Shown here in pieces: positions 22,813 through 31,531 of a stretch of DNA of 64,000 bases. The notes beneath the pieces were generated by a model. The model saw only the letters and a program-made list of their open reading frames with translations, was not told the origin of the DNA and made no database searches. The position numbers and the translations under genes were made by a program. This stretch comes from Micromonospora sp. WMMD1120 (GTDB lineage: Bacteria; Actinomycetota; Actinomycetes; Mycobacteriales; Micromonosporaceae). Each line of letters begins with the position of its first letter. The first letter of the stretch is position 1. The stretch is taken from NCBI RefSeq assembly GCF_029626235.1, contig NZ_JARUBO010000005.1:2822501-2886500 (forward strand), written 5' to 3'.

Positions 22813-25326
22813 GTGACGCTACGCGGGCGCTTGACGGCAGCCTTCCTCGTGGTGGTGCTCGGGCCGGTCCTGCTCGGCGCGCTCTTCGTGGTCTCCATCG
22901 TCGGGTCGGTCGACCGCAGCCGGTCCACCGAGCGTCTGGCCGTGGCGGCGTCCACGGTGCGGACCTCGCTCGACGCGCTCTGCCAGCAGCTACGGGCCAC
23001 CGCCGACGCGGTGGCGCTCACCGCCGAGCCGGCCGTCGTCGCCGCCCAACTGGTCGACAGGGGTCTGGCCGCCGCGGTGTCGATCAGGGACGTGACCGGC
23101 CAGGTCACCTACGTCTCGCCGGACGCGCCGTCGACACCGTGGCGCGACTGCGCCGCCCCGACGAGCGCCGGCACCCCCAGCGAGACCAGCGACCCCACGG
23201 CCAGCAGCCCGACGAACGGCCCGACCCCGACCGCCGACCCGATCCCGACCAACGACCCGACCCCGACCAACGACGGGGCCGACGACCCGACCAACCCGGT
23301 CGGCGCGCTGGCCGCCCGGGTCGACCTGCGCGACCGCGCCGGCATCCGGCTGGGCACGGTGACCGCCGCGCAACGGGTCGACCCGGCCTTCGTGGCGCGG
23401 CTGGCGGCCGTGACCGGGGTGGCGGTCACCCTGCTGGACAGCGGTGTCGGCGACGCGCGGGTCACCCACACGACGGAGTCCCGCGAGGTACGCGACGCGG
23501 TGCTGGCCGCCGCCGGCACCGTCCGGGGTGAGCAGGTCACCGAGACCCGCCAGGGCCGGTACGTGCGCCGGATCGGGCCGACCGAGGCGTTGCCGCTGCC
23601 GCTGGTGCTCTCGGTGCCCGGCGAGCGGCCAGCGGGGCTGCACGCCACGCTGGTCGGTGTGGTGGTGCTGGCCGGGGTGCTGGCCGTGCTGACCGCGTCG
23701 CGGCTGGCCCGGGTGACCACCCGGCCGCTGGTGGAGTTGGCCGGCGCGGTCGACCGGGTGGCGCAGGGCGACCTGACCGCCCGGGTGCCGGTGCGCGGGC
23801 GTGACGAGCTGGGTCGACTGGCTGTCGCGTTCAACCGGATGACCCGGGAGACCGGGGCCTACGTCGCGGCCTTGACGAGCAACCGGGACCAGCTCCGCGG
23901 GCACCTCGCGGTGCTCGGCGACACCCTGGCGAGCACGCACGACCTGCAACGCATCCTGCGGGTGATCCTGCGCAGCGCCATCGGCGCGACCGGCGCGCGG
24001 GCCGGCGCCGTGCTGCTGGTGGAGAGCGGCGGGGTGCTGGTCGCCCAGTGCACAGAGGGTCTGGACGGGCGCTGGCCGGAGGAGGACGCGGACGGCGCGC
24101 ACACGCTCCGGGTGCCGGTGGGCGTCGGCGTGGTCGGCGCGGTCGCCGCCACCGGTGAGCCGCGTCGGGGCAGGGCGGAGCCGGCCGGGACGCTGTCGGG
24201 CGAGCCGCGCTGCCGCACCTACGTCGCCGTTCCGTTCGCCGCCCCCGGCAGCGCGGCCCCGACCACCGGCAGCGCCATACCGGGAGCCCGTAACGGGGCC
24301 CCCGACAGCAGCAGTGGCGCACCGCCGATCCCTGCGGAGGAGACCGGCGCGGCGGCGCTCGGCGTGTTGGCGCTCTACGACCGGCTGGGCGCCGACGAGT
24401 TCGACGACGACGACCTGGCCACCCTGCGCACGTTCGCCGGACACGCGGCGGTGGCGGTGGACAACGTCAGGGTGCACGAGGAGGCGCAACGCCTCTCCCT
24501 CACCGACCCGCTCACCGGGCTGTGGAACTACCGCTACCTGCGCGAGTCGATCCGGCGAGAGGTGGAGCGGGCCAGCCGCTTCGGCCGGATGCTCAGCGTC
24601 CTCGCCCTCGACCTCGACCGGTTCAAGACCGTCAACGACACGTACGGGCACGCGGCCGGGGACACCGTGCTGGCCGAGTTCGCCAGGCGGATGCGCGCCG
24701 AGATCCGCGAGGTCGACCTGGCCTTCCGGCAGGGTGGCGAGGAGTTCGTGCTGCTGCTGCCGGAGACCGACGCGCGGGGCGCGGCGATCGTCGCCGAGCG
24801 GCTCGGCGCGGCGGTCCGCGACACGCCGATCGCCGTCGAGGGGTACGCCGGCCCGGTCGTGGTGACGGTGTCGGTGGGCATCGCCGTCTACCCGGACAAC
24901 GGCAGCACCGGGCGGGAGGTGCTGGAGGCCGCCGACGACGCGCTCTACGAGGCCAAGGCCGCCGGTCGGGACACCTACCGGTTGGCCGAGGCGCGCGCGG
25001 AGCCGCCGACCCAGGAGACAGCGGACCTGCCGACCCGGGAGATACCGGTGCTCGCGTGCGCGGCGACGCCACCCGACGGGCTGCCGCGCGCCGGCCAGCC
25101 CGTGCCGGTCATCCGGGAGCCGGGCGGGCCCGCCCGGTCGGAGCCGACCGCGGGCGTACCGGAGTCGTCGCCGGCGGGGTCGGCGCAGGCCCGGCCGGAG
25201 GCGGCCGGCGACCCGGCGGACAGCGCGACCGGCGGGGCCCGGGCCGGCCCGGACCCGACACGGCCGGGGTCGCCCGGCGGCGCGTCTTCTGGGCCACACC
25301 CGCCGCGGCAGAGCCGTGGCCGATAG
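22813..25326 (+). CDS. Membrane diguanylate cyclase with HAMP, GAF and GGDEF domains
   Basis: An 837-residue sensor making cyclic di-GMP from two GTP. Order: first membrane helix (residues 8-35), an extracytoplasmic sensor region with a Pro/Thr-Asp repeat linker (about 125-160), second helix near 280-300, HAMP (about 300-355), GAF (about 390-560, interrupted by a low-complexity loop) and GGDEF. The active site is GGEEF at 641-645, with the RxxD inhibitory site (REVD) five residues before it, so product inhibition is expected. A Pro-rich tail of about 110 residues follows. GTG 22813 has GGGGGG upstream; GTG 22768 is possible. Confidence 0.88.
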   Translation: MTLRGRLTAAFLVVVLGPVLLGALFVVSIVGSVDRSRSTERLAVAASTVRTSLDALCQQLRATADAVALTAEPAVVAAQLVDRGLAAAVSIRDVTGQVTYVSPDAPSTPWRDCAAPTSAGTPSETSDPTASSPTNGPTPTADPIPTNDPTPTNDGADDPTNPVGALAARVDLRDRAGIRLGTVTAAQRVDPAFVARLAAVTGVAVTLLDSGVGDARVTHTTESREVRDAVLAAAGTVRGEQVTETRQGRYVRRIGPTEALPLPLVLSVPGERPAGLHATLVGVVVLAGVLAVLTASRLARVTTRPLVELAGAVDRVAQGDLTARVPVRGRDELGRLAVAFNRMTRETGAYVAALTSNRDQLRGHLAVLGDTLASTHDLQRILRVILRSAIGATGARAGAVLLVESGGVLVAQCTEGLDGRWPEEDADGAHTLRVPVGVGVVGAVAATGEPRRGRAEPAGTLSGEPRCRTYVAVPFAAPGSAAPTTGSAIPGARNGAPDSSSGAPPIPAEETGAAALGVLALYDRLGADEFDDDDLATLRTFAGHAAVAVDNVRVHEEAQRLSLTDPLTGLWNYRYLRESIRREVERASRFGRMLSVLALDLDRFKTVNDTYGHAAGDTVLAEFARRMRAEIREVDLAFRQGGEEFVLLLPETDARGAAIVAERLGAAVRDTPIAVEGYAGPVVVTVSVGIAVYPDNGSTGREVLEAADDALYEAKAAGRDTYRLAEARAEPPTQETADLPTREIPVLACAATPPDGLPRAGQPVPVIREPGGPARSEPTAGVPESSPAGSAQARPEAAGDPADSATGGARAGPDPTRPGSPGGASSGPHPPRQSRGR

Positions 25327-25335
25327 TCTCGCGGC

Positions 25336-26298
25336 ATGTCGGAGCACTCAGCGAACCCCTCATCGACGGTCGCCGCAACCGGCCGTCCCCTCGCGGTCAA
25401 GGCCGTCATCCCGGCCGCCGGACTGGCCACCCGGTTCCTGCCGGCCACCAAGGCGGTGCCCAAGGAACTGCTGCCGGTGGTGGACCGGCCGGTGTTGCAG
25501 TACATCGTCGAGGAGGCCACCCAGGCCGGCATCGGTGACGTGTTGCTGATCACCGGACGGGGTAAGACGTCGATGGTGGACCACTTCGACCGGCGCCCGG
25601 ACCTGGAGAGCAGGTTGGCGGAGAAGGGCGACTCGGAGCGGCTGGCCGCGGTGCGTCGGCCCAGCGAACTGGCCGAGGTCTACACGGTGCGCCAGCCCGA
25701 GCAGCTCGGTCTCGGCCACGCCGTCGGGTATGCCGAGTCGCACGTCGGCGACCAACCGTTCGCGGTGCTGCTCGGCGACGAGTTCGTCAAGCCGTCCGAG
25801 CCGCTGCTGCCGGCGATGATCGAGTTGCAGGCCCGCACCGGTGGCGTGGTGCTCGCCTTCTTCGAGGTCGACCCGGCCGAGACCAAGCGGTACGGGATCG
25901 CCTCCGTCGAGCCGGCCGAGTCGGAGCTGACCGACATCGGCGAGGTCGTCAAGGTGACCGGGATGGTGGAGAAGCCCCAACCGGAGGATGCGCCGAGCAA
26001 CCTCGCGGTGCTCGGGCGCTACGTGCTGCCCGGCAGGATCTTCGACGCGATCCGGCGGACCAAGCCGGGCAGCGGCGGGGAGATCCAGCTGACCGACGCG
26101 ATGGAGCTGCTGCGTACCGAGGGCACCCCGGTGCACGCGATCGTCTACCGAGGCACCCGCTACGACACCGGCATGCCGCTGGGTTACCTCCAGACCGTGG
26201 TGCAGATCGCCGCCGAGCGCGACGACCTGGGCACCGAGTTCCGCTCCTGGCTGGCCGACTTCGTCAAGGCCGACACGGCAGGCGGATCTGGTACATGA
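25336..26298 (+). CDS. galU: UTP-glucose-1-phosphate uridylyltransferase
   Basis: A 320-residue enzyme making UDP-glucose from UTP and glucose 1-phosphate. The N-terminal nucleotide-binding motif is VIPAAGLATRFLPATKAVPK, followed by the metal/sugar motifs LLGDEFVKP, YGIASVEPAE and GGEIQLTDAM typical of bacterial GalU. Its stop overlaps the moeA start by four bases. It heads a galU-moeA-rimJ-sepX cluster conserved in actinobacteria. UDP-glucose feeds glycolipid, glycogen and trehalose synthesis; a galK gene lies at the right end of the window. Confidence 0.95.
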   Translation: MSEHSANPSSTVAATGRPLAVKAVIPAAGLATRFLPATKAVPKELLPVVDRPVLQYIVEEATQAGIGDVLLITGRGKTSMVDHFDRRPDLESRLAEKGDSERLAAVRRPSELAEVYTVRQPEQLGLGHAVGYAESHVGDQPFAVLLGDEFVKPSEPLLPAMIELQARTGGVVLAFFEVDPAETKRYGIASVEPAESELTDIGEVVKVTGMVEKPQPEDAPSNLAVLGRYVLPGRIFDAIRRTKPGSGGEIQLTDAMELLRTEGTPVHAIVYRGTRYDTGMPLGYLQTVVQIAAERDDLGTEFRSWLADFVKADTAGGSGT

Positions 26299-27608
26299 CC
26301 GCGACGGCCGACGCCGAGGCGGCCGCGAACGAGTTGACGCCGCTCGCCGACTACCTGGGCAGCGTGCTGCGCAGGTTGCGCGCGCTGCCGCCACTCGACC
26401 TCGACCTCACCCAGGCGCACGGCAACGTCCTCGCCGAGGACGTCGTCGCGCCGCACGCCTTCCCGGCCTTCGACCAGGCGGCCGTGGACGGCTACGCCGC
26501 ACGCTGGGAGGACATATCCGGAGGGGGCCGGGGCCCGAGCTACGTCCCGGCCCCCTCCGGCACTCGCGGGGGCCGGAGCATCCGGCTCAACGTGGTCGGC
26601 GACCTCGGGGCCGCGAGCTGGCGGCCGGTGCGGCTGACCCCGGGCTCGTGCTTCTCGGTCGCCGCCGGAGCGCCGCTGCCGGTCGCCGCCGACGTGGTGG
26701 TTCCGGTGGAGTGGACCGACCAGGGCATGGCCGCCGTGGAGATCTTCCGCACCCCCAAGCGGGGGTACGGGGTACGCCGGGCCGGTGCGGAGTTGCCCGC
26801 CGGTGCGCTGCTCGCCCGTGCCGGCACGTACGTGTCCCCGGCCCTGGTCGCGGTGTTCGCGGCGACCGGCATCGGCCACGTGGTGGTCCGGCCGAGCCCT
26901 CGGGTGGTCATCGTGGCCACCGGTGACGAACTCGTCGACGTGGGCCGGGGAAGCCAGCCCGGTCAGGTGGTGGACGCCAACTCGCACGCGCTGACCGCCG
27001 CCGCCGCCGAGGTGGGCGCGCTGGCGTACCGGGTGGGCATCTGCGACGACGACCCGGAGGGGCTGCGCGGGCTGCTGGAGGATCAGACGCTGCGGGCCGA
27101 CCTGATCATCACCACCGGCGGCACCGGCACCGGCCCCGGGGACATGGTGCGTCGCATCCTCTCCCGCCGCGACGGCGGGCGCGCCGGTCCTGTCACGTTC
27201 ACCGACGTGGCGCTCTATCCCGGCGCCGCGCTCGGGTTCGGCACCGTCGGCGCCGAGGAGGTGCCGGTGGTCTGCCTGCCCGGCGATCCGGGCGCCGCGC
27301 TGATCGGTTTCGAGGTGCTGGCCCGTCCCGCCATCCAACTGCTCGCCGGCGCCGAGCCGGTGTTCCGCCCCAGTGTGCGGGCGCACCTGCTGGAGACCGT
27401 GTCGTCCCCGGCGGGGCTGCGGGAATTCCGGCCGGCGCACGTCGCCGAGCGGCGCGGGGGCGGATACACGGTCCAGCCGCTCAGCGGCGGGCCGTTCACC
27501 CTCTCCGGGCTCGCCGAGGCCAACGGGCTGCTGGTGCTCGGCGAGCGGGTCACCACCGCGGCGGCCGGCTCCACAGTGGACGTTCTGCTGCTCGACCGCC
27601 GCCGGTGA
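26295..27608 (+). CDS. moeA: Gephyrin-like MoeA homologue (Glp)
   Basis: A 437-residue MoeA/gephyrin-family protein: MoeA N-terminal region (LPLADYLGSVL-like, FDQAAVDGYA), the MoCF domain with VATGDELVDVGRG and TTGGTGTGPGDMVRRILSR, and a C-terminal MoeA_C domain. Classical MoeA inserts molybdate into molybdopterin. However, in Corynebacterium the homologue next to galU, rimJ and glpR is Glp, which binds FtsZ and acts in division; the gene order here matches that group. Which activity it keeps cannot be told from sequence. It is coupled to galU (ATGA). Confidence 0.88.
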   Translation: MTATADAEAAANELTPLADYLGSVLRRLRALPPLDLDLTQAHGNVLAEDVVAPHAFPAFDQAAVDGYAARWEDISGGGRGPSYVPAPSGTRGGRSIRLNVVGDLGAASWRPVRLTPGSCFSVAAGAPLPVAADVVVPVEWTDQGMAAVEIFRTPKRGYGVRRAGAELPAGALLARAGTYVSPALVAVFAATGIGHVVVRPSPRVVIVATGDELVDVGRGSQPGQVVDANSHALTAAAAEVGALAYRVGICDDDPEGLRGLLEDQTLRADLIITTGGTGTGPGDMVRRILSRRDGGRAGPVTFTDVALYPGAALGFGTVGAEEVPVVCLPGDPGAALIGFEVLARPAIQLLAGAEPVFRPSVRAHLLETVSSPAGLREFRPAHVAERRGGGYTVQPLSGGPFTLSGLAEANGLLVLGERVTTAAAGSTVDVLLLDRRR

Positions 27609-27708
27609 CGGCCCGCTCCGGTGCCGCAGGAGACCACCTCCGCGCCGTGGCGGCCGGGGTGGTGGGTCCACTTGCGCGCGGTACGGTCCCGCGCGGGAGA
27701 CTGTCCCG

Positions 27709-28359
27709 GTGAGTCTCTTCGGACCCGCGCGGTCACCGGGTTGGCCGGTGGAGTTGGCGGACGGCCCGGTGCTGCTGCGGCCCTACCGGCGCTCCGACGC
27801 GGCGGCCTGGTCGCAGGTGCGCCGTGCCAACCAGGCCTGGCTGGCGCCGTGGGAGTCGTCGCTGCCCGGCGGATGGGACGAGCTGAACTCGCCGGCCGCG
27901 TTCCGCTGGGTGCACCGTGACCAGCGCCGTTCGGCCCGGGAGGGTGAGGGTATGCCGTTCGCGGTGTGCCTGCGCGAGGCCGACCGGGACCGGTTGGTCG
28001 GGCACCTGAATGTGGGCAGCATCGTGCGACGGGCGCTCTGCTCGGGTTATGTCGGCTACTGGGTGGACGCCCGCGTCGCCGGCCAGGGGGTGATTCCGAC
28101 CGCGCTCGCGCTCGCCGTGGACCACGCGTTCGGGCCGGGTGGGCTGCACCGGGTGGAGGTCAACATCCGCCCGGAGAATCGTCCGTCCCGGCGGGTGGTG
28201 GAGAAGCTGGGCTTCCGCGAGGAGTCGTACCACGTGCGCTACATGCACATCGACGGCGCCTGGCGGGACCACATCGGATACGCGATGACCAGCGAGGAGA
28301 TCGCGGCCGAGGGCGGCCTGTTGGCCCGCTGGCACCGGGTGCGCGCCGGTGCGCGGTAG
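27709..28359 (+). CDS. rimJ: RimJ/RimL-type GNAT N-acetyltransferase
   Basis: A 216-residue acetyl-CoA-dependent acetyltransferase. The GNAT core includes VLLRPYRRSDAAAW, SGYVGYWVDARVAGQGVIPT (acetyl-CoA P-loop) and RVEVNIRPENRPSRRVVEKL, as in RimJ, which acetylates the N-terminal residue of ribosomal protein S5; the real target here is not proven. GTG 27709 starts VSLFGPARSPGW. It sits between moeA and sepX, as in mycobacteria (Rv0995). Confidence 0.88.
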   Translation: MSLFGPARSPGWPVELADGPVLLRPYRRSDAAAWSQVRRANQAWLAPWESSLPGGWDELNSPAAFRWVHRDQRRSAREGEGMPFAVCLREADRDRLVGHLNVGSIVRRALCSGYVGYWVDARVAGQGVIPTALALAVDHAFGPGGLHRVEVNIRPENRPSRRVVEKLGFREESYHVRYMHIDGAWRDHIGYAMTSEEIAAEGGLLARWHRVRAGAR

Positions 28360-28604
28360 GAGGCCGCCGGGAGGTCCCCGGTGCCGCAGCGGACGTGGCG
28401 GAGATTCCGACCCCGTCCCGGTCGTCCCACGGACGGGATCGGCGCGGCGCGGTGGCATCCCGGTCGGCGCACCGTAACCTCAAGTAACTGCAAGCTGCGG
28501 CAAGCGCTCTACCGGCCGGATGATCCACGCACCTGGGCGTGATCGATGGAAGATCCTGCGGTGGGAGAGCGATTGCTTCGAATTCGGCGACGGGAGGGGT
28601 GAGG

Positions 28605-29384
28605 GTGCCGACCTCGGTGCTCCTCGCCGTCCTCGCCGCCGCCGGCCTGCTCGCCCTGGCCCCGGCGCTGGTTCGTCGGTACGACGCCACCGAGCGGCTG
28701 GTGGCGGAGCGGGCGCAGTCGACGGCGCGGGTGCTCCAGCGCCGCCGACGGCGGCGCACTGTGCCGGGACGGCGACCGCTCCACCCGCCGCGCTCGCTGG
28801 TCGTCACCCTCAGTGAAGACGCGACTACCGGAGCGCTCGCGCCGCCGGTCTCCGCGCCGCCCGCCGCCCGCCGCTCCGGTCGGCTGCGCGCGGTGCCCCC
28901 CGCTCCGAGGCGGTCGCGCCGCCGCCGCCCGCCGCCCCGGCGGCAGCACACCCCCGCCGTGTACCGGCGACGTCGGGTGCTCGCCGCGCTGCTGCTGCTC
29001 AACGTCGTCGAGCTGATCGGCGTGCTGTTCGTCAGCCCCGGCTTCTGGGTCGGCTTCGGGGTCACCTTCCTGCTCCTCGCCCTGTACGTCGTACACCTGC
29101 GCCGCCGCGCCCTCGCCGGCCGCCGGCGCCGCCGCGCCCGGGCCCGCGAGGCCGCCTGGCTGGCTGCCCGCCAGGCCGAGGTGCGCCGGGAGCAGGCCCG
29201 TCGCGCGGCGGCCCGCCGCGAGGCCCAGCGCCGCCTTGCCGCCCAGCGTGAGGGGGTACGCAGAGCCGCCATGGGCCTGGACCGGCCGGGCGACCTGCCG
29301 GCCGCGGTGAACGGTGGCTCGGTGTCGTACCGGCGCGCCGGTGGTCTGCGCGGCCGCCCCTACGAGGCCGGCCGCGGCGCCTGA
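28605..29384 (+). CDS. sepX: SepX/GlpR divisome membrane protein
   Basis: A 259-residue protein with an N-terminal membrane helix (VLLAVLAAAGLLALAPALV), a basic cytoplasmic linker, and two helices (VLAALLLLNVVELIGVLF, WVGFGVTFLLLALYVVHL) followed by an Arg/Ala-rich coiled tail. This topology and the position after galU-moeA-rimJ match SepX of Streptomyces and GlpR of Corynebacterium (Rv0996 in M. tuberculosis), which link the gephyrin-like Glp to the division site. GTG 28605 has GGGAGG seven bases upstream; GTG 28599 is also in frame. Confidence 0.8.
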   Translation: MPTSVLLAVLAAAGLLALAPALVRRYDATERLVAERAQSTARVLQRRRRRRTVPGRRPLHPPRSLVVTLSEDATTGALAPPVSAPPAARRSGRLRAVPPAPRRSRRRRPPPRRQHTPAVYRRRRVLAALLLLNVVELIGVLFVSPGFWVGFGVTFLLLALYVVHLRRRALAGRRRRRARAREAAWLAARQAEVRREQARRAAARREAQRRLAAQREGVRRAAMGLDRPGDLPAAVNGGSVSYRRAGGLRGRPYEAGRGA

Positions 29385-29410
29385 GCGCGCCGCCGGCCGG
29401 TGTCGCGGTT

Positions 29411-29567
29411 TTGATCGACTCGGGTTCCTGAAAGGCGGGTGATCGCGGCGTTGATCGACTCGGGTTGCAGAAAGGGGGTGATCGCGGCGTTGATCGACTC
29501 GGGTTGCAGGAAGGCGGGTGATCGCGGCGTCCGCAATAGCCCGGTTTCGTGAAACCCGAGTCGATCT
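29411..29567. repeat. 40-bp tandem repeats plus inverted copy (interspersed repeat family)
   Basis: Three near-identical units start at 29411, 29451 and 29490, each with TTGATCGACTCGGGTT, a short variable part, GAAAG or GGAAG, then GCGGGTGATCGCGGCG. An inverted unit follows at 29540-29567 (GTGAAACCCGAGTCGAT), able to fold back on the last forward unit. The core is shared with 21376-21553. It lies between sepX and tRNA-Ala. Confidence 0.75.
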
Positions 29568-29686
29568 TCGGGCAGGTCGCAGCGCCGCGCGGGGGGCGGA
29601 TTCGCGGTGGAGGCAGGCGACCTGTTAGCCTTGCTGCCGGCCCGCCCGGTGACAGCCGGGTGGGACCGAAGCCGGTTCGCCGGTGG

Positions 29687-29760
29687 GGGGCTGTGGCGCA
29701 GACTGGTAGCGCACCTCGTTCGCATCGAGGGGGTCAGGGGTTCAAATCCCCTCAGCTCCA
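29687..29760 (+). tRNA. tRNA-Ala (anticodon CGC)
   Basis: A 74-nt cloverleaf without encoded CCA. Acceptor GGGGCTG pairs with CAGCTCC and includes the G3-U70 wobble pair, the main identity signal for alanyl-tRNA synthetase. The anticodon loop TTCGCAT gives CGC (29721-29723), reading GCG. The T-arm is GGGGTTCAAATCCCC. Confidence 0.95.
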
Positions 29761-29769
29761 CCCAGTTCG

Positions 29770-29803
29770 AAGGCCGTTTCCCGTGGTGGGAGACGGCCTT
29801 TCT
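29770..29803 (+). terminator. Intrinsic terminator of tRNA-Ala
   Basis: A 13-bp stem (29770-29782 with 29788-29800; AAGGCCGT pairs with ACGGCCTT, one T-G wobble) followed by TTTCTC. Confidence 0.85.
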
Positions 29804-30155
29804 CAATGCAGCGGTGTGGGGTGCATCGTGAGGTAGATCAGCCCCTGCTCCTCGTGGACCGTGCAGCTCAGTTCGTAGCGCTCGGCAGCGCCGATGTGGA
29901 AGACGAGAGTGACCCGATCCGGCACGAATCTCTCTGAGCCGTTGACTCCGGCAGGGCGACGAGGTCGATCGCTACCGAACGCGTCACCTCGGGAGCGGAC
30001 TCAAGGCGTAGCCACTCCGTGAAGCCGGACGCTTCCCCGATCCAGCAACGCTCCAGGTACTCCCAGCCGCGAAGCTGCTCAAGGTGCTCCGCTGCCAGGA
30101 AGTCGGCGAGGCGAAGCCGCCCGAAGGCGTCATGCGACATCCCGAAGGGCTCCAA
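29803..30155 (-). pseudogene. Frameshifted hypothetical gene
   Basis: Two reading frames join into one plausible protein. The first (from TTG 30155 or ATG 30140) encodes MSHDAFGRLRLADFLAAEHL through AIDLVALPES; beyond a GA dinucleotide tract (29929-29935 on the plus strand) conservation-like coding moves to another frame, reading ERFVPDRVTLVFHIGAAERY and ending MHPTPLH at 29803. The first frame alone continues as a Ser-rich nonsense tail to 29868. This suggests a dinucleotide slippage mutation, or a sequencing error. No family is recognised. Confidence 0.5.
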
Positions 30156-30279
30156 CCCGACGCTCCTTGAGTCGATTGGGACTCGTGACCCTACCGCGGC
30201 TCAGCGCAACTGCTTGGCGAGCCGGGTGCGACGGATGCCAGACTTCCCTCGGTTGACGACTGCGACAGGGGGAGCGGCA

Positions 30280-30762
30280 GTGCGGTACGTCAGTGTCGAA
30301 CGGACCAACCACGGCGTGGCGCTGGACCCCGAGGCATATCTACTGGAGTTGCCGTCACTTGCCGAGTCGTTGCCCGAGGGAGCGGGCAGGTTCGCCACTG
30401 ACCCGGACCACTACGACTTCTTCGGTCAGCGGTGCGTCAAGGACCTGAAGCCCGCGCGACTGACGTCCGGGGAGACGGACGGTGGCCGCTGGCTTGAGCT
30501 GTACCTGCGGCACAACTGTTGGAAGCACGAGGAGGACCTGACGATCCGCTACAGCGGCGTCCGGAGCCTGACGATTGAGCCGGACGACCAGGGTCTGGGC
30601 GTGGTCCACCTCCAGGACGTGATGCTGGACGAGGTGCTGCCGCACGAGCACGGGTGCCAACACGAGATCGTCTGTCTCTCCGGCAGGCTGATCGTGACGA
30701 GCCGGGACCTGGCGGCGGCCTGGCGCTACGCCGACTGCGCGGAGCGTGCCCCGACTCAGTGA
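30280..30762 (+). CDS. Hypothetical protein
   Basis: A 160-residue soluble protein with no recognised domain, beginning VRYVSVERTNHGVALDPEAY, with FFGQRCVKDLKPARL and the HNCWKHEEDLTIRYSGV segment. GTG 30280 follows GGGGGAGCG; a longer open frame upstream overlaps the decayed gene and is not believed. Base composition is a little lower in GC than its surroundings, hinting at an accessory region. Nothing supported is seen in 30763-30936. Confidence 0.6.
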   Translation: MRYVSVERTNHGVALDPEAYLLELPSLAESLPEGAGRFATDPDHYDFFGQRCVKDLKPARLTSGETDGGRWLELYLRHNCWKHEEDLTIRYSGVRSLTIEPDDQGLGVVHLQDVMLDEVLPHEHGCQHEIVCLSGRLIVTSRDLAAAWRYADCAERAPTQ

Positions 30763-30936
30763 GACGGCGCGGATGTGCCGGGTCGCCCTGCGGCGATCGA
30801 TGTCGGTGCGCCGAGGTGTGCTCATCCGCGGCACCGCCTACCACGTCAGCCAGTTCGCCGACCCGGTCCGCTTCCAGCGGCTCGACCACCCCTACCTGAC
30901 CTGGTCGCTGGCGAGGCGAGAGCGGTCGAGCCCGGC

Positions 30937-31362
30937 TCAGTAGTGGTCGTCGATCGGCCGGCGGGCCTCGTCGAACAGCGCGGGGCCCTCGTAACGCACC
31001 GGGGGCAGCGCCGGGGTGGCCGGCTTGACCTCCTCGAACTGCTCGGCGGAGAGGGCGTACACCACCCGGCCGAGGCCGGAGCGGTCGATCGCGTAGGCGC
31101 ACATCGGGCAGGGCTGGCAACTCGTGTACATGGTGGTGCGGGCGGCGACGTCCGGGGCGAGTTCGCGGGCCGCCCAGCGGGCCAGCTTCAGCTCCGGGTG
31201 GGCGGTGACGTCCGAGTCGGAGACCACGGTGTTGTGGTCCTCGATCAGGACGGTGCCGTCCGCGGCGGCGAGCAACGACCCGAACGGCCGTTCGCCGGCT
31301 GCTCCGGCCTCGTCCGCGATGGCCACGGCACGCCGCAGCAGCCTCTCGTCGTCGGACGTCAT
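30937..31362 (-). CDS. Nucleoside/nucleobase deaminase (CDA fold)
   Basis: A 141-residue zinc deaminase of the cytosine/guanine deaminase group. The catalytic zinc site is TAHPELKL (His ligand and proton-shuttle Glu in HPE) with SCQPCPMCAYA (two Cys ligands), and GERPFGSLLAA precedes it as in guanine or tRNA-type deaminases. The exact base cannot be assigned. ATG 31362 is preceded by AGGAGG and overlaps the stop of a decayed upstream frame. Confidence 0.87.
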   Translation of the reverse strand: MTSDDERLLRRAVAIADEAGAAGERPFGSLLAAADGTVLIEDHNTVVSDSDVTAHPELKLARWAARELAPDVAARTTMYTSCQPCPMCAYAIDRSGLGRVVYALSAEQFEEVKPATPALPPVRYEGPALFDEARRPIDDHY

Positions 31363-31531
31363 CGGGCCTCCTGGTTCCTGGTGTACGCGGCCACTGCCGC
31401 GAGGGTCCGCCACGCGCGTTCCGGCTGGCGGATCTCGGTCAGGTCGTCGCTGGCGGCCCAGGCGTCCCGCATGGCGCGCAGCGGATGCCGGTGCCCGGGG
31501 CGAAGTTGGGCACGTTCACGCCAATCTGCAC
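31360..31531 (-). pseudogene. Decayed gene remnant, possibly LLM-class F420 oxidoreductase
   Basis: From GTG 31531 the frame reads VQIGVNVPNFAPGT, like the N-terminus of luciferase-like F420-dependent oxidoreductases. It then runs into junk, while another frame reads HPLRAMRDAWAASDDLTEIR through AAYTRNQEAR and stops at the deaminase start (ATGA). The pieces suggest a gene with a large internal deletion and frameshift; the family is inferred from 14 residues only. Confidence 0.35.

Noticed and set aside
23170..23290. Short repeats in the cyclase sensor region considered as a CRISPR array
   Set aside because: Repeats are in frame, Pro/Thr/Asp codons of a linker, without uniform spacers; no cas genes nearby (the Cas4-like nuclease at 16874 stands alone).
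30746..30943. 65-codon plus-strand open frame
   Set aside because: No ribosome binding site, Arg-rich composition, overlaps the end of one gene and the deaminase 3' end.
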